Assembly: GCF_000247815.1 (NCBI RefSeq)
Contig: NC_021673.1
Coordinates: 110,972,766-111,036,765 of the forward strand
Length of the DNA stretch: 64,000 bases
DNA from: Ficedula albicollis
Lineage: Eukaryota; Chordata; Aves; Passeriformes; Muscicapidae
Reading direction: 5' to 3'
The position numbers and the translations under genes are program-made. The stretch's first letter is position 1, and the number at the start of each line of letters is the position of its first letter. Shown piece after piece: positions 40,088 to 55,048 of this stretch. The notes under the pieces are model-generated. The model saw nothing but the letters and a program-made list of their open reading frames with translations, was not told the origin of the DNA and did no database searches.

Positions 40088-41679
40088 TGAATAAGCCCAG
40101 AAAAAAACCACCAAATTCTTATTCCCTTGAAATATAGATCACTTTAATACAATGTTTATATGGTTTTGAGTAGCTCTTCTTGTTCCCACCCCTTGTTACT
40201 CATTTTTAAACTTGAAGTAATCTTGAAGTTTTATCTTTCTGGAAATCTTAAACCAATATTTTATAGAATCTGTGATTAGATATACTTGATGGCATCCCAT
40301 GTTGCTTTAGCAGGATATAAACTTATTTATCTTTCTGCAGGATAATGTCATCTGCTTAAGAAGCAGCAGTTGCGTGTGTATTTAAAATGTCATTTTTGTT
40401 GTCTCTTAGTCAAAAACTAGGCCACCTATTTTTTAATGACAATGAACTCAGCAACAGCACACTCTGTGAATAAGCATTGTGCTATTTTTGTTCACTTTAT
40501 AATATGGAAGTCAAGCAAAATGAGACATTCAATGTTCAGATGATAATAAGGGAAAAACCACATGAAGTCTTTATATTTTATCTTTTCCTGTTGAATATCG
40601 TTGAACTAGATAAAACCTTTAGCCTCTAGAAAGTAAGAGAACTAATTAAGCTAAACCTAAAATTCTGTTAGCTCAATAGGATTTAAAAAAATACTTCTAC
40701 TTTGGCAAAATGAAAATATTTGCATTTTTGTTGTCATTTGCAAATAACAGTGTCTTTATTCTAGATATTATTTAAATGATCCAGTCTTTTCTTTCAATTA
40801 GAAGTTATCTTTTGTTTAGTTGTCAGAGAGTAACCAAATTATTATGTCTGAAATTTATATTTCACTTTGTTTTTTACTAGATTTATAAGACTGAAACACA
40901 TAGTTTCTGACAAATGTCAACATCTTACAACTTTACCTAGATTTTGGCTCTTTTCCAGCACACATGGTCTAGTTTAGGTGTCATATTAGAGAAAATCAGG
41001 TTCTGCACAGAGTATCCAGCCAAGTGTACTACCTTATTCCCGACTGCTAAATGTTGACACTTTCTTATATGTATATCAGGTTACTGTTTAAAACAATGTC
41101 CTTGGGAATTATCAGCAAACTTTACTTTCTGTTATACACTAATATTATACATGGGAGACAATTATTGAAAGTGTTATGAACAGATGGTGCACTAAAGAAA
41201 GAAGAATAGTGTTCAATAATGAAACATAATGGGCTAGCACACTGCACAACAATGTTGAAAAGCTTCCACCTTTTTGATATTTGAGGAATAAAATTTAGTT
41301 ATTATTTGTGAATCTATATTTGCATGGAAAAACTGCTTTTCATTAAAATGCCTTCATTTGCAACCTTTCTGTAACAGATCATTATTTTCCTGGGTTTAGA
41401 GGACAGTTATAGATGTCCACATGTATATATATGCAGGTGTTCACCAAGGAGAGTTCATGATAAGTCCTTGCTGTTTTCTTCTTTGCTTCTGCAGTCCTTT
41501 TAGCCAAGAATTTATGATAAAAGAGCCAAAAACCTTCTACCAGAAAATTAGTTTCAATCCTAGGATGTTTCTTTTTTTTTTCATTTTAAATTACAAGTAA
41601 AATTTACTGAGCTGGTCTTCACAGCTCTAAGTGGTCTAATTGTGCCAGTGAATTTTAATCTCTCTGAATGAAATTCCTC
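40088..41679. other. Unique AT-rich noncoding stretch
   Basis: No gene, transposon or clear repeat is recognised. Confidence 0.6.
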
Positions 41680-41711
41680 AAAAAAAAAAAAAAAAAAAAA
41701 AAAAAAACACA

Positions 41712-42643
<932 letters not shown>

Positions 42644-42666
42644 AAAAAAAAAAAAAAAAAAAAAAA

Positions 42667-45600
42667 GAATCACAGCTAGCTGATGGGGAATATACCCACT
42701 CCTGAACTCTGATTAATATAATTGCATTTTAGAAGACATCATTCAGTAGTTTAACATCTCTGAATGATAGGTGAATATTACCTGAAAATCACCTGTCATT
42801 TAGACCACCCATATCAGATACATAGTGTGAAATCATCTCTTTCTTCATATTTTCCCTTAAGATCCATGCTAATTCCCATAATGTAGTATTTGGGAGCTGC
42901 AGATTCTTATAATTTCTATTTAATTAACAGAAGATATGGAATAAGGTCATTAAATCATCAGCCTTCACAATGCTTTTGAGTCCCTGTTTAGGTACCTTTT
43001 GTATTTTCCAAGGCCTGACTTTGAACCAGTAGCTTTCAAAGATCTCAGAGGGAAGTCCTTCCCCAAAAGACTAGAAGAGCTTTTCTCAAATATCTATTCC
43101 ATGGATAATAAAGTGACTTTAAAGGACTGTTTGAATAAAATGAAGTATTTCCATTTTTGATCAAAAATGTAGGAGAGAAATTATTAAAAACTATGATGGA
43201 AAATTGAAGGAATTATATTGTTTCTTACAGACTGACATTTTTGAGTCAGTTTTAAAATGGGAGTGGTATGAACAACCAGCTGATTTTATCTCAGTCTATT
43301 CAGCCATGTAAAATTGCAAAAAATGCATCAGACATCTCCTTCCATCCAGTAAATACAAAGCTGCTGTGCTGTAGCTGACGGTTTGGATTCAAGTTAAAAT
43401 CCTAAATAGTGAAAGCCTCTCTTAACTCATGAACCTCTTAAACACATTTTGTTGTCTTATACAATATAGTTATATATCTAATGCAGAATCAGTCCCCTCA
43501 GAATACATTTGATTTAAGAATATTTTAGTGTCTGTATAACCATAAAGTTCTAATCCCTACAGCAGGTCTGAGTTTTTCATCACTCATTGAGTAATACAGG
43601 GCTTTGAGAAACTGCTGCTATTCTTAGATATAGAAGCCAGGTACTGGTTATTAATTATGGCTAAGCCTCAGAAATTTCAATTTTGAAAGAGAATCTTACA
43701 GCATTAGGTGTTTTACTGAACATCGCATTAAATAATTTAAACTAAATATTTGAGAATCTTGTGAAATGTTAACACCTGAACACTCTGTCTGGACTTGCCC
43801 TATAATTTCCTTGCAATATTCTGCTTTTCCCACTGTTGAGCTACAACCTGTGGCACAAAAAAGACAATCTCCCAAGTGGCTCGTGGAGTACTTGGTGATA
43901 AAGCGAATGCATCTCCTGACTTCAATTTCCCTACATACTCAAGTCTTCCAAATGTTATCAAGTGTTTTGCCAAGACAGGAGGAGAGCTATAAATAAGATA
44001 ACTGGGGAAACAAAAGCAAATTTCCCTTAAAAATCTCAGTGTGGTTGGTTGAAAGATTTTTGCTTGTTTTTGTTTTTTAACTGACACCTTTTTCTAAACA
44101 TGAAAGAAAATGAAACATAGTTGTAGCGGAGGTACTAACTCAGAATGTATAACCTCACCAGTCTTGTGGTTTTGAACAGAAGAGTTAACAATTTATTTTA
44201 TAATGAATAATTTTCATTTAGTTAATATCGTATCTTCTAACCCTGTTAATTTTGCAAGACACAACTCCCATTTATTATTATGTAAGATTTTTATTGATTT
44301 TATGAAAATAACTGTAACGAGAAAATTTATGAAAATTTCTGAAGAAAAATGAATGAAGAGAAGAATACTTCTATTGAGGTTTACCGGCTTATCCGGTTTT
44401 TTTTCCTCCATATGTATTATGTATGAAACACAAAAAAATTGCCAATCAATTATTTTCTGCTTTGATGTGATACAATGTAAACATTTTTCTTTTCATATGT
44501 CTTTCAAAAACGTTTGTTTTTATCAGAGAACCTTTTTTTTTTCCTATAGCAGGAAATGTGTCTTTTAGCTAACGCATTTCTTTGTCCTATATTCTGAAAA
44601 TCATATTTATTTGAATCTCTGACTCTTTCTCTGGATCAGATCCAGAATGAGAAAAAAATTAGTTTTGGTTTGACACTAGTTAAAAAATTTTAAGTAAGTA
44701 ACATTCTGATTCTGCTGCTGGAAAATGAGAAGAGGAACGCCTGATAGTTTCTTGTGATGATCTTTTCCTTCATGGGACCTTAATGTCCCTTGGAACTGAA
44801 TGCAATGAGCAGATAAAAATTCCCCCACAGAATATCCAGCTGGGAAACATATGCTTCATGCCACCTCTCCAAATCAAAATTAAGATCAGAGAAAAGTAGC
44901 AATGAAGTCTACTGGGAAATGAGTTCAGATCTGAAAAGATGGGCAGGAGGACAGAAAATGTGCTGAGAGTATAAGGAAATTTCATACATATACAACCACC
45001 CTCAGAAAAATTTTGTTTTAATATGTAATAAAGTTGTGATCTGAGTTTCAGAACATTGCATTTACAAAATTGCTCACACAGGGAGCAAAAGTATAAATGA
45101 CAGAATGTTGCTTCTGCAAATAAGTATTTTTCATATTGTTTTCTTGTTTCATAAATATATATTTACAGTCACTTTAAGGTGCAACTGCTGAAAAAAAATC
45201 TAGAAATACACCCATAAAATAACAATAAACAAGACCATAATGAGGACTTCTAATCATAGTTTGCCTCTTAGAATTTTTTCACCATAAAGAGTCAATTTTA
45301 CTGAGACCATGTACGTCTGTGTTTAGAGGGTCACATATTATCTTAGTGGTTAAATATGCTCAAAGCTCTATCAATACAAATTCCATCAGTAGGAAAAATT
45401 TGTAGTTTATTTTATATTTGCAACAGTGAGAGAAAATATTTAAAGTATACATTTTCCATTTAGATGCAAAGACTCTAAGTATTTTATTAATTTATTCCTC
45501 TTCTCCTGACCCACATTTATCTGTTCTGAAATACCTTGTGTGTTGCTATAACTTTAAGTTTATTGTAAGAGAAAGCAGGTGTCATAAAATAACTTACATT

Positions 45601-46772
45601 ATATGGATAGTGGGTTTTTTTAACATATTAAGTAGCATATATTACACTAATCTTTTTTAAGTCCTTTTGTCCTTGTCAGCTTTCATATGCACTTAGCAGG
45701 AAAATCTCTGGGGCATTACACTAATTGTCAATGAGAAAAGTGAGAAAACTAGGCAAACAGCATAAATAGTGTGAGACGAGTGGAATTAATGTTGCATTTA
45801 AGTTTCCTCACAAACTCTGTTTAGGGTATTTAAGATTACTCCAAATGCATGATATCGAGAATGCAAATGTATTTGAATATGAATATATTTGTTTTCCATT
45901 AAAGTAATGGCATACTGCATAATATTCTTTTAATGCATGGTTATTAGTAGTATTTGTGTTACTATTACTAATATTTCCAAGGTAAGAAAACATAAGAAAG
46001 CTTTCCTGTGGAATAGTCAGATCTTTGTGGCTGAAAGGGAACCCCTGCTTAGTCTTGCTTTGTTCTGCTGTATGCAGCTGCCTCAGTACCTCAGTCATGC
46101 CAAGAGTTCCATGTAAACACTTTCTAAGGTGGTTCTGAATGTTACTGGGGCTGGCTCCTTCCTTGAGAAAAAGAAGTAGTGAGAAAACTGCTGTGAAATC
46201 AGGAGAAGCTATCTTGATCTAAAAAATGAAAATCACTTAGTTATAGAATAACACTTATCTTCCTCAAAGGAAGATTCTTCAACAGTGGTTTTGTTTATGA
46301 ACAAATTTGGATGTTTACTTTTACCATACCCAAATTTGATTTCCAGAGGGTGTTAACAGTTATGTAGAAAAAAGATGCAATGTACTATGGAAGGCACTGC
46401 CTTCCCTTCCCTTATTTATGATTTTATCATTTTCTCTTGAACCTTTATATGTACTTATTATGCAGTGAATTTTGCACTACATGATTCGTTTGTTGTTTGC
46501 TGTTTATTTGCCCACTCAGCAGGGTACAGATTGTGTGTGGGTGTACGTTCCTGCATTGTGACTGCACAGCTTGTTTGTGGAGGACTGCAGCTATCCCAGG
46601 ACAAGCTTGTGGAGTCATTGGTGCACAAGAAGTGGCACTGTGCAAATGAGCCTGTTATAGTCCCCGCTCCGGGGGAACGTGTGAGAGAGTGTCCTGTCAG
46701 CGTCTCTGCCTCATTCTACCACTAGTTTATTTGAGAGAAGTGATGGAAATCTAGACTGTCCTGTCAGATTGA
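42667..46772. other. Unique AT-rich noncoding stretch
   Basis: No gene or transposon is recognised. The segment 46500-46735 is richer in G and C than its surroundings and has an 86-codon frame without recognisable domain; I cannot assign it. The rest shows only short A and T runs. Confidence 0.55.
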
Positions 46773-47495
46773 TGTCCTGGTTTGAAGGACAGGTGTCTGC
46801 CAATAAAGGCAGCAGCTTCTCTTTGAAATGGAGAATGTAAACACCCTTCCTCCAAATTATTGTAATTTGAAATTAAGAGGCTCTCAGGCAAAGATACGGG
46901 AATTAGGAATAACAGCTCTTCACTAGGAAAATTTGAAATAGAAATACAGTATTACAAAGAACAATCCCAAAACACTGACAGAGTCAGAATACAATCTGAC
47001 ACCCATCAGTCAGGGTGTTGGTAGCAGTCCCATTAAATGGTGGCTGCATCCTCCTGCAGTGGCAGATGTGGTTCAGCTGAAGCAGTGCTCCTGTAGAAGG
47101 GTGCAGTTTTCCTCTGAAGGTCCAGGGATGATGTGGAAAGGTCTGGTGTTGCTCTGGAATCCAGTGGAAAGAAGGGTAACTTGCTGTTCAAAATCTCAGT
47201 TTTTATCTGGGTAGGAAAGGTTTGGCCCCTCCCCCTGGCTGGAGCATCTCCCAGTGGGATGATGTAATTTTATCAGTCATACAGTGGGACTTAATGGCCC
47301 ATTCAGCAGGTGATATCTTCCTGGAGGGAGGATTGGTTGTGGAAAAGATAAAGGTGATTGCCCCATCTTGTCTTAAAGATGGCCCATTAGCAGATAATAT
47401 GTGCTACGGAGATAAGGGTCACTGCCCCACCCAGCTTCAACAGATGGTGACAGAATGCACATTTCTGGCCACATCCTGTGTTGCAACCCAAGACA
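46773..47495 (-). mobile_element. Solo LTR of an avian endogenous retrovirus, minus strand
   Basis: The termini are an inverted pair: TGTCCTGG at 46773 and CCAAGACA ending at 47495, 723 bp in all. On the minus strand there is a TATA-like 'cagataaaaactgag' near 47200, which makes the minus strand sense; the end 'AAACCAGGACA' would then be the 3' border. Flanking four bases are ttga on the left and ttgg on the right, a possible 4-bp target-site duplication with one change. The sequence resembles a passerine LTR family known to me only from memory. The 104-codon frame at 47222-47536 lies largely in the LTR and is not a gene. Confidence 0.75.
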
Positions 47496-50400
47496 TTGGC
47501 TCAGCTTTTCTGGCCTTTCTGGAAAACAGCTTGTAGTATTTTTGTATCTGGAAGTCTGTTTGTTCATTGTGTACCTCTTACATGAATTGAGTCCTTCATA
47601 GATTAGTTTTGTCGAAAGATCATGATTTTATCCAAAAAAGTGAATTTTGAATGAGTTTTTTGAGGAATGTCTCAAGGTTGCTAGGGCAGATTATACAGGC
47701 CATCTTTTTTGCTCAGATGAAATTGTGTTCTTTTTACTTCTGTGCATATTTATTAAGGTAAAGGGTAAACTAACATGCCACCTAAGTGAAGAGATGAAAT
47801 TTCTAGACCTCCTTTCCTTAGCTTTGTTGAATAGTTTTGCTTCAGGATTGAAACCACGGACCTGAGGGAACTGCCTTTGATACTACACGAAAACGCTTTG
47901 GAACTACACGAAAACACTTGAGGGATTTTAGTCAGCAACCTGGGAAGTTCTGCTTTCTGACAGATTTGAAAGTCTGCTAAGAATACTCTTACTTGAGAAC
48001 ATGCCTTACTGTATCTCACACTAGAGTGACAGGCTTGGTATACTAGGGGATAGAAATATAATCCCATCTAATGGATGGTAGTGCTCAAATCTCCTGACCT
48101 CCCAGGGTGAAAATGAGAACAAATCTTAGATATTTTTGAACAATTCTGGTTCCTTCCTGTAAGAAAAGAGACACTTCAACAAGAAAAGTTACGCTAAGGG
48201 TAACAAGGATGATCAAAGGTATGACATGGCTTCTGTAAGAAGAGTGTTTAAATACAGCAGTCTGACCTGGAAGAGAAATGATCTAAGCTGGATATGGCAG
48301 AATGTCAGAAGTGTCAGGGAGAAGGTAAACAGGAAAAGATTGTTTACTGTCTCCTCTAACACAAGATGTAGGGAGAATCAGATAAGAAAAGTATGTCTGA
48401 AGTTCTAAACAGAAAAAAACCCCAGGAGATATTTCTTCTGGTGTAGCTATCCAGGTAATTCTCTGCCACAGAAAATTAGATATACTCTGACTGTAAGTAA
48501 CTGAGTGTCACATTCATGAAGGGGAAAAAAAAAGTGACAGCTACACAGCAAGAGTAGTACCTCTCTACATAGTGTCCCTAACTGCTATAGATTTGATGTA
48601 TATTTTAAGGAGTGCCTTCACAGTGATTGCTAGACATCTGTTATTGGTTTTGTCAAGTACACAAAACTAGGATAGCTGTTTCTTTGGTCTGATAGGATAT
48701 GACTTATGTGATTCCTGTAAATGTTTTTGTTAACAGAAATTTCTATTGCCTGACTGTAATTCCTTACCAATGTCCACTATTCCCATTAAGGATTAAACCT
48801 CATTTGGAAACTGATTTCTCTGGTCACAGAGGAAAAAGAAAACAACTATGACTTCAGAGCCCTGAAGTAGCTACAGAAGCTTGCCTTTACATAGACATTA
48901 CTCCAGGAACAGGGAAGCTACTCTTTGAAGTGCCAGAGGCTCAGAGGAAAAAAAAAAACAAAAACAAACAAGCAAACCAAACCTCTCAGCATAGTCTAAG
49001 ATAGCAAGCAAAAGTTGATAATACTGTGCAGGTATTTAGGAGTTAATTTTGACTGGGATTATTTCAAATCGAGAGCACATGATTGTCTCTGTGTGAGAAA
49101 CCTGCTCACGCCTTGCATGTGTGTATGTGTGATGAGTTAAATTAAACCTGCAAGGGAGTAAAGGGACAACTGTTCCTAGTCACCTGTCAGAGAAAATGTC
49201 CTCAATAATTATATACATAGCACGTGTCATAAAATGGACGTATGCTTTCCGAAGTGTCTACATACCCATGAAAGATTTTCAAGAGCTAATCTGAAAGGAA
49301 ATGCAAATTTCTTCTGAAAACGTGTCACAACATTCACCACAGAATCTCTTTTTAGGAAACAGCTGGAATAAAGTTTTTGCTTTAATGCACACCAAAGTCA
49401 TATAAAATAGGGCTATTTTGATTTTTTGAGAGATAAGTAGCTGTTTTCTATAAGGATATTTTGTCTCTTTTAATATTAAGAAAGCTATCAGTCTCTGGTA
49501 TAGACTGCACATTTCTGAATAATGTCTCAATCTCCACAATGATGACATTTTTCAGAATTGGTGACAGAATACAACAAACTGTTCTTATTTATTATTTTAG
49601 TTGCTTAAGTTTACAGTTTCATAATAACAGATTTAGACTGCTTAACTTAGAATGGGTTTTTGATTACTAGGGGAAAAAATCCATGTCCTTTAGATCTCCC
49701 TGAAATTTCCTGTGATTTCATTCTTTAATTAATCCGTGAGAATACTAACTAAGGAGGAGCGAGTTGGTAGAGGGAACTGTCATTATTTACATTATTTACC
49801 AGCATTACATTTAGGAACTGTTTATAAAGACCACCTGTCCAGTTACGGTCTCATTTCTGAATCAGTAAATAATATTTGTTGCTTTCTTCTAACGAGCAAA
49901 TGGTGAAAGGAGAGAAAATTATAGTGATGGTCAAATACAATTCATCAGACCAGCATAAAAAATTAAGGTTTGTCAATTTCATAAACGGGGATCATATTAG
50001 ACCTCTACATAAAGAGCTTAAGCCTTTATGGTTTAAAAGTGTTATTACTCTTAAAACATTTCAAGCTATTATTAAAGGAAAACATGAGACAATGACTAAT
50101 GGCATGCATTTTTGTTGCAATTATGTCCAAACTGAAGCACAATAGTACAAAACAAGGGAAAATTTGCATTATATCCACATGTACTCTTAATGCCATGAGA
50201 ATAAAAAAACCCAAAAAACCCAGGAGGTTAGAGTTTTAGCAGGGGGCTTAAAAGGACATTTAAAAAAATAAAATTGATCATAACCATGATGGTCATAAAT
50301 GTTTCCTTTTAGTTGTAAACATTCCTCCTTATTTCTGACTTTCAAACAATATTTTAATAAAGCTGGTGCATTATTTTATTGATCATCCCTTTATTTCTTC

Positions 50401-51339
50401 TTAATTTTCTGCATCCTGTGATTTTACTGATACAATTAATAAGCAGTTAATCGGCTGCCAGTAATATATGTGTTACAATTTTCAGATAATTGCATTTAGA
50501 GTGATCCTGTCTAGAATATGAAGCAAGTATTAACAATGCTGTTCTTTACTTCAAGTAGCGAAGGTTTTTGTCTGGAAGATGAATGCATCTGCACTTCTCT
50601 TGACAGAAATACAAAGCTTTCAGCTTCTAGAGCATCCTGTCAGCTATCACTAGTCTCACTTTAAATCAAGTCCTTTTACCCAATACCATTTGCATATTAG
50701 CAGTAATTAATTATATGCTATATTTGGCAACATTTGCATGTTGATTCATTAATGAGTCTGCTCCTTGGTTTGTTATGCTGTTCTTAAACTTTATAACAAC
50801 TATCAGAGCCCAGGCATCTAAAAGAGTGGGTCTCTGTGAATTCTTTTCTCACGTCTACTTATCTGTCCTTGAAAATACTGTGATACTTCAAAGATGGTTA
50901 AATAATCCTACCAAGTGAAAATATATTGATTTAAGTCCCTCCAGATCTTGTACACACAGAACACTGCAGGATAGAATAAAACTATTTCACTTATGCTGAG
51001 TTAATAGAGAAAAAATTCCTCTTTTTACTTTTTCTTATTAGAATGAGACATATGTACTGCTGATATTGCAGATTCGTCCATTATTTATGTGTAGGCATCA
51101 GAAAATCATGAGCTAAAATAAAGAATGAAAAAGCAATGCAAAGCATGTTCCTCAAGAATAAGAAGGATAACTGTTTGGAATCTTTTATACACATAGAAAA
51201 AACATACACATCTATTCTGATTATTAATTTCAATTATTATTAATTAATTCATATCAATTTTAAAATGGAGTTTTGGACTTGAAAAAATTTATTTAGTGTT
51301 TTAGTGAAAATTTTGAACTGCAAGACAATTGAATTGATG
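47496..51339. other. Unique noncoding stretch with a regulatory-element candidate
   Basis: No gene is seen; open frames are below about 105 codons. A short 21-bp-period duplication ('actacacgaaaac' at 47882 and 47903) lies near the left end. From about 50390 to 50830 the sequence has two ATTTGCAT octamers and several homeodomain-type cores (see findings). Confidence 0.55.
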
Positions 51340-51457
51340 CAAACTCTCAAATATGCAAACATTTAATTTCATATGTTTTTGAAAGCAACCTATCCAGCAC
51401 AAACTCTCAAATATGCAAACATTTCATTTCATATGTTTTTGAAAGCAACCTATCCAG
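51340..51457. repeat. 60-bp tandem duplication
   Basis: 'caaactctcaaatatgcaaa' occurs at 51340 and 51400. One difference is visible (tttAatttc / tttCatttc). Confidence 0.95.
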
Positions 51458-53219
51458 ACTTGCCAAATATAGCTGAAATGTATATTTCACTGCAACAGCA
51501 GCCTCACAGTTAGCTCTTGCAGTGGAAGTTGCATCTACACAGATAATTAACTCTAGAGGTTATATAAACCCTGAAGAAGGAACACTGCACTGACATGGTT
51601 GGACTTTTCTTAAAACTCCTACAGAAGCATCCCTGGTATAAACTTATCTTCTGTTCAAACCCCACAATTTGATGAGAAATTTCACTTTATAAGTAAAAAG
51701 GATAAAATCAACAAACAATTAGCATTTTTCCTCTTTCAAGCTTTCTTCTCACATGTTTGTTTTAGAGGACAAAAAAAAAGAGTGAAAATGAATTTATATT
51801 AACTGCTAGGTTTTTGGTTTTAAAATTGTGGGGGCAAAATGCCAAACAGCTATCAATGTAAGCCCTAGTCACTTGACACTAATATAAATATTCTCCAAGG
51901 TAATCCATCCTTGTTCTTCAAGTAGCTTTCAGCCTAGGAGGAAAAGTATGAATATTGGTCTTTCAGAGTTTCAGACCTATTAGAAAGGTGTACAGGTCAA
52001 GCAGTGCACAGTTCAAACAATCTGAGAGTTTTCTATTGAAGATGGCCTAATTCACAACAAGGTAGGTGTTCCTGATGGCAGAAATAGACATGAAATGTAA
52101 ATTGAAGCCTACCCTTCATCACAGGACCTTGAAGCAAGGACAAGTGTCTGTGAGATGATTTGCTGAAGGGCCAGTGGCGGGTTTCAAGGAGGGAGCAACC
52201 ATAGTCTGTTTAATTGCCAGCTAAGCTAATTTTTAATGGGCTAGAAACATCAGCAGTGCTAATGCCAGACCTAAGCTGCATTCATATTTGCTGGATAAAC
52301 CCAGTATTTCATAACCATTTCCCGAATCTTCTTTTATTATTCCCTGAATCTTCTTCTATCTATTCTCTTCGCACAAAAGGGCTATTCCTTTCATGGTTAA
52401 AGTCTGACAGTAATGCACTGGAACACATCAGCATGAAATATAGGGGTTTATTTTTATACATTCTTGATCATATTTTTAAAGAATAGATACTGAAACCACT
52501 TTAGGGCCTAACTGAAGAGACCTTTTAAAATTTCCCTGCTGGCTGTATTGTGCTGATGAGCCTGATAGTGAAACTGGCCTTGCTGATATAATAATGTCTT
52601 TGCCAGACTGTAAACAATGGCTTTAATCAAGATCCTAAAGGTTTTACAGACAAAATGTTCTTTCAGGTTTCCTGATTTTATGGAGTTAGAGTGATTGTTT
52701 TGCTTTTGCTCCCATTGTGTAATTCTCCCCACCCTCAGTGTCTTCTTACTCTTACAAATCTTGACAACTAAAGACAACTGCTAAAAGTACTTTTAATGCA
52801 CTGACAGCTGTTAATATTATAGATTACTGTACGTTGTAAGTAATGTCTTTGCTCTGTCTTATTGAAATGGAAAGAAAAGATGTTCTAAGAAATTCCTCTT
52901 GGGAACAGGTTTCATTCTGTTTCTGAAACACGCACATGAAAAAGGCAGAGGTGCACCTTTGTACTCAAACTCCTTTCACCTTCTAAAATGTTATGTACAC
53001 TGGGGAACTGATGGGTACTAAACATTGCACCCACATCTCCACAACAAAAGTACTGATTAAGATATTGGGATACAACACTAAACCAGAAGAGAAACAAACA
53101 TCTATACACACAGTGGAAACACTTTTCCACCCCTTTCAGTTGGATGTTTCCTCAGCTTCACTCCCAGGATCAATTTTACTCCATTGCAGATAACTTTCCT
53201 CCCTGCACTGCTGTTGCCA
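51458..53219. other. Unique noncoding stretch
   Basis: No gene, transposon or clear repeat is recognised. The 90-codon frame at 52214-52486 has no recognisable domain. Confidence 0.55.
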
Positions 53220-53318
53220 CAGGTTATAACCCTTCAGGTTGTGATAAGGCATAGTGGTTTAGCTCTTCTAGCCTTCCCTTTAGAGGTCTCTTCCAGCCTA
53301 ATGATTCTCTGATTCTGT
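53220..53318 (+). mobile_element. CR1 LINE 3'-tip fragment
   Basis: About 100 bases resembling a sense-strand CR1 3' end: 'gaggtctcttccagcctaat' followed by 'gattctctgattctg', the terminal short repeat. No coding part remains. Confidence 0.65.
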
Positions 53319-53584
53319 TTTCACCCTTTTCTTTGTCCTTCACTTGTGTTCTCCATGGGTCCCTGTCCATTTGGAGGACTGTCAAGACCCTAAAATTCAG
53401 AGTCCCCTCCAGTCTCTGCTTTTCCCTGCCCTCCTCTCTCTCCCTAGTATTTTCTACCCTTTCTTAAACACACTTCCACGGTGACAGCACCGTCTTGGCT
53501 TGGGGGCTGCAGGGGATCCATCTGGAACTGGCTGTGTCTGGCACAGGGCAGCCTGGTCCTCTGCTCGTGGAGGGCACCTCTGCA

Positions 53585-54309
53585 CCCACCACCACACCCA
53601 CCACTGCCAGCACCTGGGCTATGCCACCAAGACAATTTGCACGTAAATTTACAGCTCTGCATTGCATGACATGCTTGCAAGTTGCAGGAAGCCTTTGACA
53701 ATAGGGCCGAGGGAGTGAACATTCCTCCAGTCAGTCACACTCAGTTTGCTGCCCGAGCATAGCATTGCATAAGGATACCACAGCCAATCACCTGAACTAC
53801 TCTGAGAAGTGTTTTGATATTTCAAAGTATGGTTTTAATACTTACCAGCAAAATAAAGTGGAGAAGTCTACTGGGGTTTTTTTATTAGATTTATTTTATT
53901 ATGAATAAGATTACTTTTTTGTTAGGTTTGATTTTTGTTTTTTTTTTTTTTTTTCCCACCACCACACCCACCACTGCCAGCACCTGGGCTATGCCACCAA
54001 GACAATTTGCACGTAAATTTACAGCTCTGCATTGCATGACATGCTTGCAAGTTGCAGGAAGCCTTTGACAATAGGGCCGAGGGAGTGAACATTCCTCCAG
54101 TCAGTCACACTCAGTTTGCTGCCCGAGCATAGCATTGCATAAGGATACCACAGCCAATCACCTGAACTACTCTGAGAAGTGTTTTGATATTTCAAAGTAT
54201 GGTTTTAATACTTACCAGCAAAATAAAGTGGAGAAGTCTACTGGGGTTTTTTTATTAGATTTATTTTATTATGAATAAGATTACTTTTTTGTTAGGTTTG
54301 ATTTTTTTT
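53585..54309. repeat. 370-bp-period tandem duplication joined by a T tract
   Basis: 'cccaccaccacacccacc' occurs at 53585 and 53955. Each copy is about 350 bp, looks identical, and runs to '...gttaggtttgattttt'. The first copy ends in a T run of about 18 that leads straight back to the start of the unit. The second copy ends in a T run that continues into new sequence. The segment just before the unit (53480-53584) is GC-richer and is not duplicated. Confidence 0.96.
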
Positions 54310-54861
54310 TTTTTCTTTTACTTTGTAATATTCTACAGCAAATAAAAGAATCAGTGAAATGAAAAGTCATTAAAGCCAAATAATAAACACTTCATCCACA
54401 AAATGTGGAAATGGAGCATGTTCTTTTCTTCTGGAAGGCACTTCTTCATATTGGAAGTGTTTTGATAGATATAACTCCACAGAACTTTCTTAAGGGACCC
54501 CTCTTACATGTTCCCCTTTGAAATGCAGTCTATTTCCAGTGACACATAGAAATCAGATTTATAGCTTTAGCTGCTCATTTTTGTTGTTATAAGGGGAGGT
54601 TCTGAAAAAAAAAAAATTGCAACCTGTGTAGCATGCCTACAGCTTGGATTTGTGTAAAACTTTTTTAAGGCTCCTTCCTCTCTCACTCAGATGAGTCAAA
54701 AAGAGGACAGGGATTAATATGGTCATGAGAGTTTATCTGTAACTTGCTAAACCTATTAAAAAACCCCCAAACTTACTTTGGCCCTCAGGGAGTTCTGCTT
54801 ATTGCAGTCATATTGTATAGAAGAAGCAGCTGTAGCCCTTAATATCTTCTTCACTGATATC

Positions 54862-55048
54862 TCTATGAGAAACACATTTTTACTGTAGTATATCCAGGCC
54901 TTAAATATTTTTAAAAATCATAGAATTGTTTAGGTTGGAAACGACTTTTCTATGAGAAACACATTTTTACTGTAGTGTATCCAGGGTAAGCAAGAGTCCT
55001 TAAATATTTTAAAGAATCATAGAATTGTTTAGGTTGGAAACGACTTCA
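54862..55048. repeat. Tandem duplication with 12-bp indel between copies
   Basis: 'tctatgagaaacacattttt' occurs at 54862 and 54949. The second copy has twelve extra bases ('gtaagcaagagt' after tatccagg) and small substitutions (gtAtatcc / gtGtatcc; tttttaaAaat / ttttaaaGaat). Both copies contain the start of a CR1 3' end; only the second continues into it. Confidence 0.92.
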
